From positions 159,811,336 through 159,875,335 of the forward strand of contig JBOZIK010000001.1 of assembly GCA_051453625.1 (NCBI GenBank): a stretch of DNA of 64,000 bases. Reading direction: 5' to 3'. This document shows, piece by piece, positions 21,985 through 34,003 of the stretch; position 1 is the stretch's first letter; each line of letters opens with the position of its first letter. The notes under the pieces are model-generated. The model did no database searches. It was not told the origin of the DNA and saw only the letters and a list, made by a program, of their open reading frames with translations. Source of the stretch: Welwitschia mirabilis. Taxonomy: Eukaryota > Gnetophyta > Gnetopsida > Welwitschiales. The position numbers and the translations under genes are program-made.

Positions 21985-22995
21985 TTTTGTTGTTGAATAC
22001 TTAGTAGGATTTATTGACTATGTGATATCCTAGAAAAATTCCATCATCAACTTTAGAATTAAACTTCCTTAACTTATCATTTTCATTTAAGATACAAATA
22101 TTTAACCCAAAAATATAAAAATAACTTATGGATGGTTTCTTACCAGACCATAGTTCATATGAAGTTTTAGAAGTAACCTCTCTTACCAAAACTCGATTTG
22201 AAATGTAGTATGCTGTGTTGACGGCTTCTTCCCAAAAATGATAAGGTACCTATTTTTTATGCATCATCATTTTGGCCATTTCATTTAGTAATCTATTCTT
22301 TATTTTGGCCACTCCATTTTGTTGGGGGTTCTTGATGCAAAGAATTGATGGAGAATGCCCAACTATTCACAAAAATTTCTAAACCTTGCATTTTTAAATT
22401 TTGTACCATTATCACTTCTTATTATCTTGATCTTATATCTCTTTTGATTCGATAACCTAATACATAGCTTAGAGAAAACATTAAATGCCTTATCCTTATG
22501 TATAAGAAAGGATACCCATGTAAAATAAGAGTAATCATCAACAACAACTAAATAATATATTTTTACTTACTAGCACTTTCTGAAGGAGATGGATCAACAA
22601 TGTTAAAATACAAAAGATCTAAAGACATTCAGTTGTGATAGAGTTTTTTTTAACAAATCTTACCCTTATCTGCTTTTCTTTTTACCATGCCTCACAAACT
22701 TGATTATCAATGCTTTTCAACTTATAAAGTCCTCTTACCATTTCTTTTATGGATAATATTTTAAGCAAGTCTTTGTTTACATGTCAAAGTTTTCTATGCC
22801 ATAGCTCCGTGTCACCTATAGTACTCAATAAACACTTAGTTCCCTTGTTAGAAATATATTGTAGATTAGTGATATAAACATTTGATCTTTTAGTATCAGT
22901 AAATAGAACTTTAGATGAGTTATGTTCTTGAATCACACAATTATCTTTGGTAAAAAGTAATAGGAAAATTTGCACTACATAATTGACTAACACTT
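21985..22995 (-). pseudogene. Copia-2 GAG-pre-integrase and integrase
   Basis: A minus-strand open frame at 22,784-22,993 ends ELWHRKL, the L-W-H-x-R-L-G-H motif that begins the zinc-binding GAG-pre-integrase part. Another at 22,001-22,189 carries KTSYELWSGKKPSISYF and DDGIFLGYHIVNKSY. These are the conserved integrase C-terminal segments (T-P-Y-E-L-W-x-G and E-G-I-F-L-G-Y-S in the family). The catalytic core lies between, with several lesions. Integrase would join element DNA to the host chromosome. Confidence 0.88.
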
Positions 22996-23250
22996 AAAAG
23001 ATTATGTTGTGAACCTTTTACAAAGAACACATCTTTTAACTCAGGCAAGTTACCTCCTTCAATGGTTCCAATACCTCTGGTAGGTGGTTCTGTGTTATCT
23101 CTAAAAGTGACTACTCCTTTATCTTCTTCTACCAAAGTGGTAAATTTGGATTTGTCTTTAGTCATGTGCCTTGAACATTCATTATCAACATACTAGACAT
23201 GTTTCCTTATTGCTCATAATGTAATCTGTCCTAATTGAACTGGTCTTGAT
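22996..23250 (-). pseudogene. Copia-2 protease region
   Basis: Reading on the minus strand, residues YVDNECSRHMTKDKSKF precede an open frame (22,941-23,165). They match the Copia aspartic protease start W-x-x-D-S-G-C-S-x-H-M-T; the catalytic Asp is retained, but the following Ser-Gly has become Asn-Glu. ELKDVFFVKGSQHNLLSVSQ near 22,990-23,050 matches the conserved L-x-x-V-x-x-x-P-x-x-x-x-N-L-L-S-V end. The enzyme would cleave the polyprotein. Confidence 0.85.
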
Positions 23251-23929
23251 TTTGGGATCCATACTTTTTTTGGTTTAACCTGCACAAGATGTTGTACCAT
23301 ACTTCTAGGCCTCTTGACACTGTTAGTGTAATATCTAGTTTTGAATTTCATTAGATAATTAAATTGATAATGGTCTCATTTATAGTAATAATAGTAGATA
23401 TTATTATTTATAAACACTAAATTCTCATACTTTGTTTTGTAGTTCAATTTGTTAAATAAAGAAGCTAAAGTACCAGTGGGGGCTTCATTATGATCCAAAC
23501 CACTTTTATCATTTCGGCTTCTGCATTATCTAAGCATGATGTTTAATGTTTCCTTTTCTTTGATAAACTTCTTATTGATTCTGTTTAAGTCAAAAAGTTC
23601 CTATCTTACATTCTTCAATTCACATGTTAGTCTATTAATCTCATCTTTAAGAGCAACATTTTTAAATGATAAACTTATTGCAAGAATGTTTTTCTTGTTT
23701 ATAAGTTAATTCATGAGAATAAAGTAATTTTTTCATTTTCGCACATACCTTTTACAATTTAATAAATTCTTTATAAATTAAATCATACCTTTTTTACCTT
23801 CACTATCTGGTTTAAATTCTTCTTTTCTTTCATCATTTTTCTTTTGAATGTGTCTAGTGGTCATGTAGTAAGAATGAGATTTTTCATCAATAGATGTTTC
23901 TATCTTAGTTGCATCTGCATCATCATTCC

Positions 23930-24990
23930 ATCCTGTGAAGAAATAGCTCTTTTTTTGGGCTCTTTTTTAATGATTTTTCTTGCATTATATTAGAACTAGA
24001 CAATTCTGAGTTATGTGTTCATGTCCTCCACAAACCAACATTTTAACTTGGAAATATCAGACTTGAAAAGAAATGAACTACTACTAGAAATCTTACCTTT
24101 GAACTTACCTCTAGTTTGAAATCAAAATGATTTATGAAAGTCATTCTTTTTGTTGTGTTTGTGTGAGAGAAGTATTTTAATCCACCTTATGATGAGAACA
24201 AGTTCTTCATCTACATCATCCTCGGAGTTATCTCCTTCCGAGTCTTTCTTTTTTTTTCTTTATAGCTTTGTCTTGAATTTTACTAGGTTTAAGAGCAATG
24301 GATACTCTTTTAAATCACCATCTTAAATGAAATTCATTTCGTAAGCTGTTAGAGAACTTTATAGTTCTTCAATCTAAATGGAGTTGAAATCTTTTGATTC
24401 TTTCAAGGATATTATCTTAGGCTTGTATTCTAGAGTTAAGGATATAACAACCTTTTGTGTTACCTTGGCCTTAAAAAAATATTCACTAATGCCACGGATA
24501 GCATTCATAATGTTGGAGCCTCTTGTGAAGTATTCATGAACTCTCTTGGCATTATTGATATTAATATTTTCAAACTAATTTGTCCAAACAAGAAGTTTTG
24601 ACTGCTTGATGATGGAAGTTTATCCATATGTTCCTACTAGAACATTTTATAGCTATTATGCTATTTTATATCTAGCTATTCTATTAAACTCCTTCATTGT
24701 AAGAACTGAGGAGAGTGCATTCTTGGCTATTGAGCCATAAATAAATGCTCCTTCTCTTTATCTTCCTAGTTTCTTCTAGTATTGATGTGTGTGATGGTAT
24801 TTCTTGTAGTATCTGTTATGATTTTTGTAGGTTCTGAGTATACATCTTCTCTACTTTGCCAAACCTAAAACTCATAAGACTATAAGTACACCTGCATACT
24901 TGTCTTCTAATAGACATAGCTAGTACCATCGACGAGTGGAGATCTAATAGATGACATCCCTTTTATAGTTTACTCAAGAAGGTTACTCGT
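23930..24990 (-). pseudogene. Copia-2 gag
   Basis: The minus strand gives a SIRE-type Gag in two frames: MNAIRGISEYFFKAKVTQKV, then EYKPKIISLKESKDFNSI and IEELYSSLTAYEMNF near 24,310-24,510. The family pattern here is I-R-x-L-P-x-x-W-x-x-K-V-x-x-I-x-E-x-K-D-L-x-x-x-x-x-x-E-L-x-G-x-L-x-x-Y-E. A weak zinc knuckle (VCGGHEHITQNC) lies near 23,990-24,040; the first Cys is lost. It is adjacent to the PBS at the correct end of the element. Confidence 0.8.
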
Positions 24991-25004
24991 TTTTGTGAGT
25001 ACCT

Positions 25005-25016
25005 GCTCTGATGCCA
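25005..25016 (-). other. Copia-2 primer-binding site
   Basis: The minus strand reads TGGCATCAGAGC, one base from the Met-type PBS. It is two bases inside the LTR starting at 25,019. Confidence 0.9.
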
Positions 25017-25018
25017 CT

Positions 25019-26617
25019 TGAGGATCATCATTAAACTTAAAGATAAGAGATGAATTAGATCTATCAAAAACAAATTTTACCAAAAATAATTAAAACTAAT
25101 AATGAACACCTTATTGAGATAATGTGAATTTCCAACCCGGATATGTCTATACACAAAGGGTAGCTTCCTATTATACCTGTAAATAATCTTAAGCTATAAA
25201 AATAGTGGTCTTGGCACATCACCAACCTTCCATATAATATTATGTGCTCCTCTCAAGGTAGCACTCTCTTTTCTTTAGTGGTAATCAATAGCACAATATA
25301 AAAATGTATTCACAAGCATTAACATCGTGTCAGATTCTCCTCGCAAGATTCTCCTTGTAAGGTAACACTCTCTTCCTGTTAGGGATAATTAGCAACATAA
25401 TACAAAAATGTGCTCACAAGCACTAACAAAATGTGAGATGCTCCTCGTAAGGCATCATTCTTTTCCTCTCGGGGATATCCAATAATAAAATAACATAATA
25501 GCTCATAAGCACTCATAAAAGCACACCCTTACAAGGGTTTCCTTATAATATAGAAATCTAACAAGGGATCCTTCAGTTTGATAATATAAAAATGAACTAT
25601 AATAGGAGTATTCAAAAATATGATAGTCCAATAATTTAGATCCAACAAATAATGACAACAAATAAATCAAAAAACCTGAGAATGATGTGCCTGTGAAGAA
25701 GCGCTTAAGTTCTTCTTGTTGTCGTCACTTATAAGTGTTAAAGATTAATGCAACATTATAGAATCCAATGAATGAATGATGTAGTTGCTTGATAGTCCCT
25801 TGAAAATGGTAGCTTGATGCTTTGTGAAATAGATCCAATCACCCATGTGTTCTTTCATTCATATGTACATGTATAGATTTATTTATCAAGTAGTTCCTTT
25901 ATGTCTTTTGATGAGTCTCTAGTTGTTTCACCTAAAAGATATATATTTGAACTTTGTAACCACCATATAATGAATAGGAATGTCTAGGTGCTAAGCTTGT
26001 AATGTCTATTTTATTTTTCATGAACTTTCTGCATCAAGGTCTTTAACAAGGTAGACATCTTCTATTAGTCAGCCGTCTTCAACATGGGAGATGTCTTTGA
26101 TCAAAGTGCCTAAAAAATGATAAAATTTAAACTAATAGAATCTCTAACCCTTAGTGATCATAAATTCATGATTCAAAACCTGATTGCTTTCCTAGAATGT
26201 AAATAATTTGTTAAAGTAAAAATTATCCCTATTACTTGTTTCAGTTTAATATAGACATCTTCAACTATGTAGACATCTTTCACCTGTGTTAGATCCTTGC
26301 TTCAGTATACTCGTCTTCATTGAGATAGATGCCTTTCACTTGTCATTAAAACATTGGTTCAACATAGACATTTTTGATGCTGTAGATGTCTTTAAATGTG
26401 TAGATGTCTCTCCCCAGACATCCTCAATTCTGAATACGTCTTTAGTCAGTTGTGATTTTACATTTTGAAATTTGAGCTAAAATTTCCATTAGATTTGATC
26501 TTTGAGGTCTGAAATGGACCTATGATTTTCATGATTTTGTTTTCTCCACATTAAGCTATCTACACAATAGACAATATATTTGATAAGTGGAATCATCAAA
26601 ACTGGATTTTTCCAACA
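25019..26617 (-). repeat. Copia-2 5' LTR
   Basis: 1,599 bp with TG...CA ends on the plus strand (TGAGGATCATC...TTCCAACA). It aligns with 15,664-17,266. It preserves the termini better than its partner and was used to place both boundaries. Confidence 0.9.
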
Positions 26618-27154
26618 TTTTCAACATTTTCAACTAGGTTAAAAATTAACATTCCCCTTCTAGAAGCCATCAAACAAGTTCCTTTGTATGCAAAATTTCA
26701 TAAGAACATGTGCATAGTAAAGAGGTGAATAAAAATTAAAAGTAATTATTTTCTAGCATAACTAATTAGTACAATAATCTAGAACCAATTTACACCCAAG
26801 TACAAAGAGCCTAGTTGTTCCACAATTGCCATGAAAAATACAACTAATCAATCAATTTTCAATATCTTAGAAAGACCCTTCCTTGCAACCTCCAATGCCC
26901 TCATTAATTGTAGGAATGATCTAATTAAAATCTATTTTGATAACATGATAGTGGAATTAAACATTTTTAATGCCATGAAATTACCTCCTAGTGATGATGG
27001 AACTCAACATGTGGATAAGATAGAAAGTCTTTTCCTTAACCAAGAACCTTCAATACACATCCAAGATGCATCCACTTCTAACCTTTTCAAGAATAAAATT
27101 CATGTCTTGCCACACAAGATGAATCCTTTGTTGAACTTAGATCTCTTTCCATAA
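26618..27154 (+). pseudogene. Gypsy-1 gag end and protease, core deleted
   Basis: Gypsy-1 resumes after Copia-2 with KINIPLLEAIKQVPLYAKF and MCIVKR (26,644-26,725), the segment before the protease. It continues to PKYKEPSCSTIA (about 26,790-26,830), which begins the retropepsin domain. An open frame from 26,831 then goes directly to ILERPFLATSNALINCRN (26,860-26,915), normally some 100 residues further on. The stretch with the catalytic D-x-G-A loop is therefore missing, a deletion of roughly 250 bp that restored an open frame of 107 codons. The protease could not have worked after that. Confidence 0.82.
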
Positions 27155-27399
27155 TCTTAGATATGCCTTTTTAGAAAGTAACTCTATTTTTCCAGTGGTA
27201 ATTAATTCCTCTTTAACTTCATCACAAGAAGATAAGTTGTTAAATCTTTTGAGGAAATACAAACAAGCAATTGATTAGACCCTTTCTGATGCTAGAGGCA
27301 TTGATTCTAACATTTCATGCACCACATATACCTTAAAAAAAATGACAAATTGTTTATTGAAGCTTAACATTGAATCAATCTAACCCTAAAGGAAGTAGT

Positions 27400-28559
27400 A
27401 AAAAATATGGTAATTAAAATTTTGGACAATGGAATCATTGATATCACCTCTAAAAGTAAGAAGATGAGTCCAACTCAAATGGTAGCTATGAAGTATAGAA
27501 TTACCTTGGTGCCCAATGAACATAACGAACTTATCCCCACTAGGTCCATGCTAAAATGAAGAATGTATATTAATTATTAAAAGCTTAATGCTATATCAAG
27601 AAAAAAACTACTTCTTCTTCCATGCTCTGACTAGATCCTCGAATAACTCATTGTGGCCAGTTTTACAATTTTCTAGATGGATATCTAGGATATAACAAAT
27701 AAAATTACTCATGTGAATTAGGATAATATCACATTCACCTACATTGATGAAACATTTACTTACAAATGAATGCCCTTTGGTTAGTGCAATGTCCTATCAC
27801 ATTTCAATGATGTATGCTTTANNNNNNNNNNGACATTTTATCTTACTTATGAGATTCATGCGTGAAAATTTTCATAGATGATTTTTTAGGTTTACAGATC
27901 CTCATTTGACAATTGTCGTTGTAATTTAGAACTTGTCCTTATTAGATGCATAAAAAATTGCCTTTTTTTGAACTAGAAGATATGTTACTTTATGGTTACC
28001 CAATGCATAGCTTTAGGAGACATTATTTCGTCAGAGGAAATCTAAGTTAACCTTGCAAAAGTCTTGTTAATTACCCACCTTCCTATCCCACAAAATCAAA
28101 AGACATTGGATCCTTTCTAGAATACATAGGTTATTATAGGAGGTTTACCCAAGATTTTGATAAAATTTCTAAACTCCTTTGTGACTTCCTTAGTAAAGAT
28201 GCCTCTTTTGACTAGAATCAAGAGTGTTAATGAGTTTTGATGAACTTAAGGAAAAACTTAACACCACACCTATCATCCAATCACCTCACTAGAAGTTACC
28301 CATTGAAACTATATGTGATGATAGTAGTTAAGCAGTTAGTGTTATGTTACGACTAAGAGTGGATGAAAAACCAACTATAATCTGCTATGTAAGTAAGACA
28401 TTAAGCGACAATAAATTGAATTACATAATCACTAAGAAAGAGCTTCTTATGATAGTTTTTGCATTAGAAAAATTTAGGTAATATCTTCTTGGTTCCNNNN
28501 NNNNNNNNNNNNNNNNNNNNNNNNNNNTTAGATACGTCTTTCCTAAGAAAGGCTTCAAG
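27400..28559 (+). pseudogene. Gypsy-1 reverse transcriptase and first part of RNase H
   Basis: Motifs appear in order: LVPNEHNELIPTRS (27,510-27,552), a YINYXKLN-like stretch near 27,566, a LDGY-equivalent near 27,675, ETFTYK and MPFG (27,750-27,782), KIFIDDFLG (27,860-27,886, the catalytic F-x-D-D) and YRRFTQDFDKIS-like residues near 28,138. RNase H follows with ICDDSS (28,302), YVSKTL and KKELLMIVFALEKFR (28,434-28,480). After a 31-N gap, RYVFPKKGFKP (28,529-28,562) matches the family's H-x-A-L-x-Y-L-x-x-K-K-D-A-K-P. The frame is cut exactly here by element X and continues with RLIRW at 58,411. Confidence 0.88.
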
Positions 28560-28564
28560 CCTAG

Positions 28565-31500
28565 TATTACATCTAGCTTTTTCCTAAGGTTAGAAAACCT
28601 TCTTAGTTAATTAGATAAATAATTAAATATTGAAAATTAAATAATAACAATAAGTTTAATTGTCAATTATTTAAAACTAATAAAAATAGTAATAGTAAAA
28701 GTAAAAATAAATATGTGCATGCTTATCTATTTTAGAATATTATTGAAAAATCAACTTTTAGTTACTACTTTTTAGTTAATTAATAGAAAGGTTGTGTTAA
28801 TTGTAAAATTTATTATTATTTGTGCAGGGTTTTCTATTCTTATCATTTAAGATTAGATTTCTTAATTTATTTTTGGAAATTAACTATAATTTGGTGTAGA
28901 TTTCTTTTCATTATATCTTATTCATGAGATAGCAATTTATATGTGTTTTGAAGTATCTGCACATGTTATTTATTGATGCAACTAAATTTATTTAGCAATG
29001 TTACCAGTGGCCAGACTTAGAAAGGATGGATTATGAGAACTTAAGTTACCTGTAGGCACTTAACCTTTACTGTCAGTCTTTAGTTATAAATACCCGAGTC
29101 CCTTAGTTATTAGAGTTATAGATGCATACCTTGTGATTGTGAATGTGTTGAAGCCTTGGAAATGATTACTAGTACTCATGGACTTGGCTATAAAATAGGT
29201 ATAATCCCAAACTCTTATTGTATTACTTGTATGGTCCAAATTTTTTTTGTATTTTGTATGGTATAGACTATCTTGCTTATACTATTATATGATTTGAAAA
29301 TATTTTTTAGTATATTACATGGAGATTGCGAATTTCCTTTGTGTGGCATAAAAATTATACCATAAGATTATTGTACTAGCCTTGTTAATGTTAGTCTTGA
29401 AGAAGCCTTGATGCTAGCCTATTGTGAACTATTCTTGTGAATGTTTTTTGTGTTGACCATCGACTCATGCTTATGATATGATGAATAAAAAAATTAAACT
29501 AGCTAGAGTAACTAGTTAGATGGACTTTAGAGGGTGATACTCTCAGTTGGGATTCCCAAGGCATTAGGACTAGATTGCCAAAGTGAAAAGGGAAAAATGT
29601 GCATACTTTATATTATTTATAACCCTTCTAATAGGGTGCGACTGGATCACTGGAATCTATTGTGGAATAACAATAAATGAAGATAATGTTAAATTAATAG
29701 TAAGGTCCTGATCATGCCTTAGATTACTTAGCTCTTTATACCTTTGGAACTCCTTTCCTACCTATTCCTTGCCTTAGGCTATATTAGGAGCTGCGATGGA
29801 TGCAATTTTCTCATCATACATGCATGTGCAGAACCTTTTACAAAGGAGCATACTAAAAGGCAATTAAAGGTCACAATAAGAACTAGATGTTGTCTGCATG
29901 TTTTACTTTAATTATTACATGCTAAAGTGATTCGACATTAAAATATTATAGCACTTTATATTTTAAAGGACTTGTGTATGTTGTGATTGGAGAGATTGTG
30001 TTACTTAGATTTAATTTCTGTTAAGAATATTATATTACCTTATTGGAATTATTGTATACCCTTGTCATGTAATGTTTCTTTTTGGAAATTATATAAAGAT
30101 ATAGTTGTCTTCTCTATAGAAGGTTTATTTCTAACAAATATATGTGCTTTATAATTTTCATTAAAATTTGTACATGTCTTAAGGCATTAACCATTCTCTT
30201 ATGATAATGCCACACTTGCTTTTTTTGTCTTTTATGTGTAAATGATTTAAATGAAGTATCTTGATGTACATGATTAATTTATTGATTTAGTAGTTAGGAG
30301 GTTATAGGTTTGAGTCCACCTGCTCTACTTTTGTAATTCATCATTGAGGATCTTTAAAAGTTATGAAGAATAAGCCTTTATAAAACTTTCATGTTAGAGC
30401 AACCTATTATTTTACGGAAAGGGATGTTACACTATGTAATAGAGGAAATGTGAAAAGGAAGGTACCAAATACCTTACCTTTTTAAAAACTTTTAAGAAAG
30501 GGACCAAACAAATATTATATCCATTCAAAGAAGTTATATTTTATTATTCCATTAAGTTAAACTCTTGTAGTATTAAAAATTTACCAAAATTTGGGTTTAG
30601 AAAAAGGATCCAAAAGGCTTGAAATGGAGAACATTCTAGAAATTACAGATCTTGACACTTGTAATTGAACTTGGAAAAATTGAAATAGTTTAACCCTTGA
30701 ATCCAATGGGTTAGACATCTATCCTTTTTTCATATATCTTTCCATGATCCCTAGCTCCATTGAGAACATTCTAAAGACATGTTTGGCTTTTTATTTTATT
30801 GAAATGATGCACTTCGCCATGGTATCAGATATTTTTTTTTTAATCTTAAGAATCGTCCTGTTTTGTGGCATTCTCATTGAAGCTACCAAATTGCCTTTCC
30901 CTCATTTGCAACACTAGCAACACTCATCTATGCTAGTCTAACATGTTTAAATAACTCATCTTTGCTTGGAAAATGCGCTAGCATAGAACTAATAGCACAG
31001 TCAATGGTACACAATCGATTCAGGCTTACTGTGATGTGTTTAATGTCCTTTGCAATGCCTTATGGCTTGGGAAATGAACATTATTAAAACTGTTCTCTTC
31101 TAGCATAGACCCTGCAAAATGCCTTGTAGAAGCCAACGATTATTCAAATACTCTGAAACCCCTGTGAAACCGAAATTTCCCTACTCTATTCAAGAATTTT
31201 CTCAAATACTTAGTGATCAAAGGATTAAGATGAAAAGTTCAATCAGCTCCTTAGCTTATAAACCATGCTTGTTCCTCTCTTCTGTGCTTTTCCTCTCCTC
31301 ACACATGATTTTCCTTTAGAAGTAGGTTATTTGTTTGTGCCTTCTCCTTCTTCCTTGTAGCAGGATTTTCCCAATTGATTTCTCCTTTTCTTGCATACAA
31401 CACCATCTCATGTGCCATCTAGACCGAAGCCTGAGAACAAGCTTTCATGAAAGGTAGGCTAGACCATATTAGCCCACTCTGAATCTTGCTAAGGATCGCC

Positions 31501-32120
31501 CTTGTACAACCGCCCAAAGCATCCTGCAGAAGCGTACACACAAAATATCATACAAAGATTTAAGACTCCCTTTTTAAGATTATGAGTGAGATAAAAGACA
31601 AGTAATAGTAGAATTAGTTATTAACAAAAATTAATAAACCATAGGTCCTTTGTTTGGGTCCTTGGAGTGGCCTTTTTGTCAAATTGTATGTGCATGGACT
31701 ATATTAATTAAGTTTTACCAAATTATTAGCCTAAGGTTAGCACTTACTAAATTGTTAATTTTTGCCCATTTAGTGACGACTTTTATTTATCTCTAACATT
31801 GTGATGTAGTATTGATTTTACTTAGACCCTTTGTGTACAAGTAAATAAAAAGGAAGAACTTTAATACATTATAATAGGTCAAGTTGAATATTAGCCCATT
31901 ATATTTGGCTTGATCATAGCATTTTAAAATCTAAGTTTAATACATTATGAGCCTATATGTCCTTTCATAAAATGTGTATTAATTAGTGGTCAATTAAAAT
32001 ATGACCTTTTGGGAATTGCTACACCATGACATTGTCATCTCACTAGTAAAGTTTATGATCTGCTTACTACTAAAGTTTATGATTTGCTTATATTGTTGAG
32101 TGTTAAAAGTGGACATTACA
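28565..32120 (+). repeat. Element X 5' LTR (3,556 bp)
   Basis: It starts TATTACATC (TG lost by mutation) and ends GGACATTACA, directly followed by the PBS. It aligns end to end with the split partner at 45,728-48,537 and 57,891-58,405, for example TTAGTTAATTAGATAAATAA at the left and GTTTATGATCT near the right. A TATAAATACC box at 29,085-29,094 is a candidate promoter; the partner has TATCAATACT. At 32,050-32,085 a 25-bp block (ACTAAAGTTTATGAT...TGCTTA) is present twice, unlike the partner. Open frames inside (31,119-31,319) show no homology. Confidence 0.85.
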
Positions 32121-32123
32121 TTT

Positions 32124-32136
32124 TGTTATTAGAACC
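32124..32136 (+). other. Element X primer-binding site, decayed
   Basis: TGTTATTAGAACC plus the following TAGGTT agrees with TGGTATCAGAGCC at 10 of 13 positions. It begins four bases after the 5' LTR. Confidence 0.65.
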
Positions 32137-32940
32137 TAGGTTGTGATTTGGATGTACAGATTGATATTAATTTGTTATAAGTTTTAATATTAGAGCGATG
32201 GGAATGAGTTTTTACAATACATGGTAGTAATAATAATTTTCAAGTATATGCTAATCCATTATGGAAAACTTTTTAGGAAGATGTCATTAAACTCGTTGAT
32301 TTCCATAGGGTCAAGCTTTATTGATTTCCCTAGGATCAAGCTTGTCTCCAACTGACATGGTTGACCTTTGAGGGAAGGAAGAGAAATAAACTAAGCTAAA
32401 TTTCAAAACTAACAAATTCCAAAGAGTTAGTTCTTTACGAGAAGCTATGATTAAAGCTCGACAAAGACGTTCTTTATAAGTACAACGTGAATGTGAAGAT
32501 GATTGCATTAACAAAACATTGAGAGAAGTAATATGAAGGGACCTAGAGAGAAACAGAGTTAGAGAATCAACTTAGACATGAACCAGTATAAAAGCCAAAA
32601 GCACAAAGCCAAAAGAAAATACTTCTAAGGATAACAAATAGCGATATCTAAAATTTTAAAATCAATATTATAGCTTATCATGTCAAAATGAGATTATTAT
32701 TGTCTAATTATTATTTGTGATTATATTTCTTGTTATTTAATCATCAAACACTAAGGCTTACAAATCAAGGATAAATAACTAAAAATCTCAAAATGTCTGT
32801 CAAGTACATAATGTAAAAATGGATATTTGAATATCTGTTAGAAGTTAAAAATGCTTATAATGCTTACAAAGATAAGAATAATGCTATTAGAATACGGTAT
32901 GTTTATCAGCTATTAGTTTGACTGACAGGAAATGAAACAG
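32137..32940 (+). other. Element X interior, weak gag-like stretch
   Basis: Between about 32,340 and 32,640 the plus strand shows a highly charged, Arg/Glu-rich frame (LREAMIKARQRRSL, then VQRECEDDCINKTLREVI) with stops. It could be a remnant of a gag or coiled-coil protein. No named family is recognised. The rest is AT-rich and featureless. Confidence 0.3.
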
Positions 32941-32949
32941 ATCACAAGC

Positions 32950-33231
32950 TTGACCAAAGCCCTCCAATATGGCTTCGTCCTTGTGAAAAAGCCGCTAGAT
33001 TCTGTTTAAGATACTTTTAGCCATTACAGCAACGTCCAATGCCGTTGTTTTCGCTTCAATCTCGGTGATGGAACCTTGAATCGCAGGCTCCTTCACGGTG
33101 CTGCGAATAACATGAGCATTGAAAGAATACGCATATTTCGATGTCTGGTTTTCCTTCTTTTTCACGCCCAAACAAAACGAAAAGAAACACATTAAGGACA
33201 TGAACATACTGCTCAAGAGTTTAACCTGAAA
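32950..33231 (-). pseudogene. Gene-like fragment in element X, downstream exon candidate
   Basis: On the minus strand a splice acceptor TATCTTTCAG ends at about 33,226. From there an open frame reads through a hydrophobic segment (VKLLSSMFMSLMCFFSFCLG) and a basic patch (VKKKEN) into STVKEPAIQGSITEIEAKTT and a short helix-like C-terminus. It closes with a TAA or TAG near 32,993. Base composition is clearly less AT-rich than the surrounding element. The hydrophobic segment could be a membrane span. I do not recognise the family. It lies antisense to element X together with the larger open frame to its right, so a captured host gene fragment is the simplest reading. Confidence 0.4.
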
Positions 33232-33372
33232 GATAAATTTCTAATAGAAAAACCCTCGAATATGAGAAAAATAATCTTCATATTTAAAAAAACCTCTAAC
33301 GCCGATTTTCTCCTCATGCGAAGATCTCTAAATTCGTGTGAACGGCACTAAAACGTTTATTCTGATAAGTCC

Positions 33373-33915
33373 TCACCGCTCATAGGTGTAAACGGACGTC
33401 TGAGGAGCCTCAGGCAAGGACTTAGAATACCACCAGCAGACTATACTTAAGGGTCTTGGCTGTACGTTGCTGGCAGAATAATGTCCTGCGGAGGAAGGGT
33501 CGGCGACGTGAGCTTCGAAGCCAAAGAACGCCGTGAGCAGGGTGAGCGAAGGCGGAGTCACGGTGAGGAGAAACTGTTGAGCTGTGGGTTGATCAAGAGG
33601 AAGCACTAAAGAAAATGAAACATAAATAGATGCAGACAGAGACAAAAAGACGAAGGCCAAGAAGCGATGAAGAAAATCGCGTAGAAAAATTGAAGAAATG
33701 GTGAGAGTGCCAGTGCCCAATGCCTTCCGTTCACTCGTTGGCCACACGGATAGGCTAGCACTGAAAAACAGCTCACCCACAGTGCCTTCGCGGGAGGCGT
33801 TTCCAGTTTCGCCGTAGTGCCTTTCAAATATTTGAATTTTAAGGCAGTTGTAGAAGGGCGTGCACTTGATGAGAAGTATCGTAGCTGTATGAAATCGACT
33901 GAAAATACCTGGCAA
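33373..33915 (-). pseudogene. Gene-like fragment in element X, 180-codon open frame
   Basis: This is the longest N-free open frame after that of Gypsy-3. It lies in a stretch (about 33,300-33,900) visibly richer in G and C, with frequent CG dinucleotides, unlike the CpG-poor repeats around it. The product has a Gly/Thr-rich part (SERKALGTGTLTISS), then two hydrophobic stretches (FLAFVFLSLSASIYVSFSLV and FLLTVTPPSLTLLTAFFGF) that could be membrane spans. After these it turns polar. It has no retroelement motif and no family I recognise. It may join the 32,950-33,231 segment through an intron. Another minus-strand frame (33,606-34,004) overlaps and is the weaker candidate. Confidence 0.4.
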
Positions 33916-34003
33916 TTTTGAAGACGGAGATGATATAAGGTTAAAATAAAAGAGATAATGTATAAGGAGTAAGGTGAAGGTAGGTGGTGGGTGGTAATTT
34001 TCA

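Larger units (their letters stand above)
15664..26617 (-). mobile_element. Copia-2, near full-length SIRE-like Copia with a third ORF
   Basis: A minus-strand element with LTRs of about 1.6 kb at both ends (15,664-17,266 and 25,019-26,617), a Met-type PBS at 25,005-25,016 and a polypurine tract at 17,271-17,281. Its order in the minus direction is gag, protease, integrase, RT, RNase H, third ORF. Long LTRs, an 11-kb length and a post-pol ORF fit the SIRE/Maximus (Agrovirus) group; that placement is inference. It interrupts Gypsy-1 between gag and protease. The flanking bases TTTCC and TTTTC look like a blurred target duplication. Confidence 0.88.

Noticed and set aside
30300-30345. tRNA-like B box (GGTTTGAGTCC; AGATTCGAGTCC in the sister LTR)
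   Set aside because: No acceptor or anticodon stem could be folded around it; it lies inside the element X LTR. At best a SINE-like or chance motif.
28565-32120. Independent solo LTR or tandem host repeat
   Set aside because: PBS follows directly, a second copy lies in the same orientation, and target duplications with resumed Gypsy-1 coding enclose the pair, so both are LTRs of one element.
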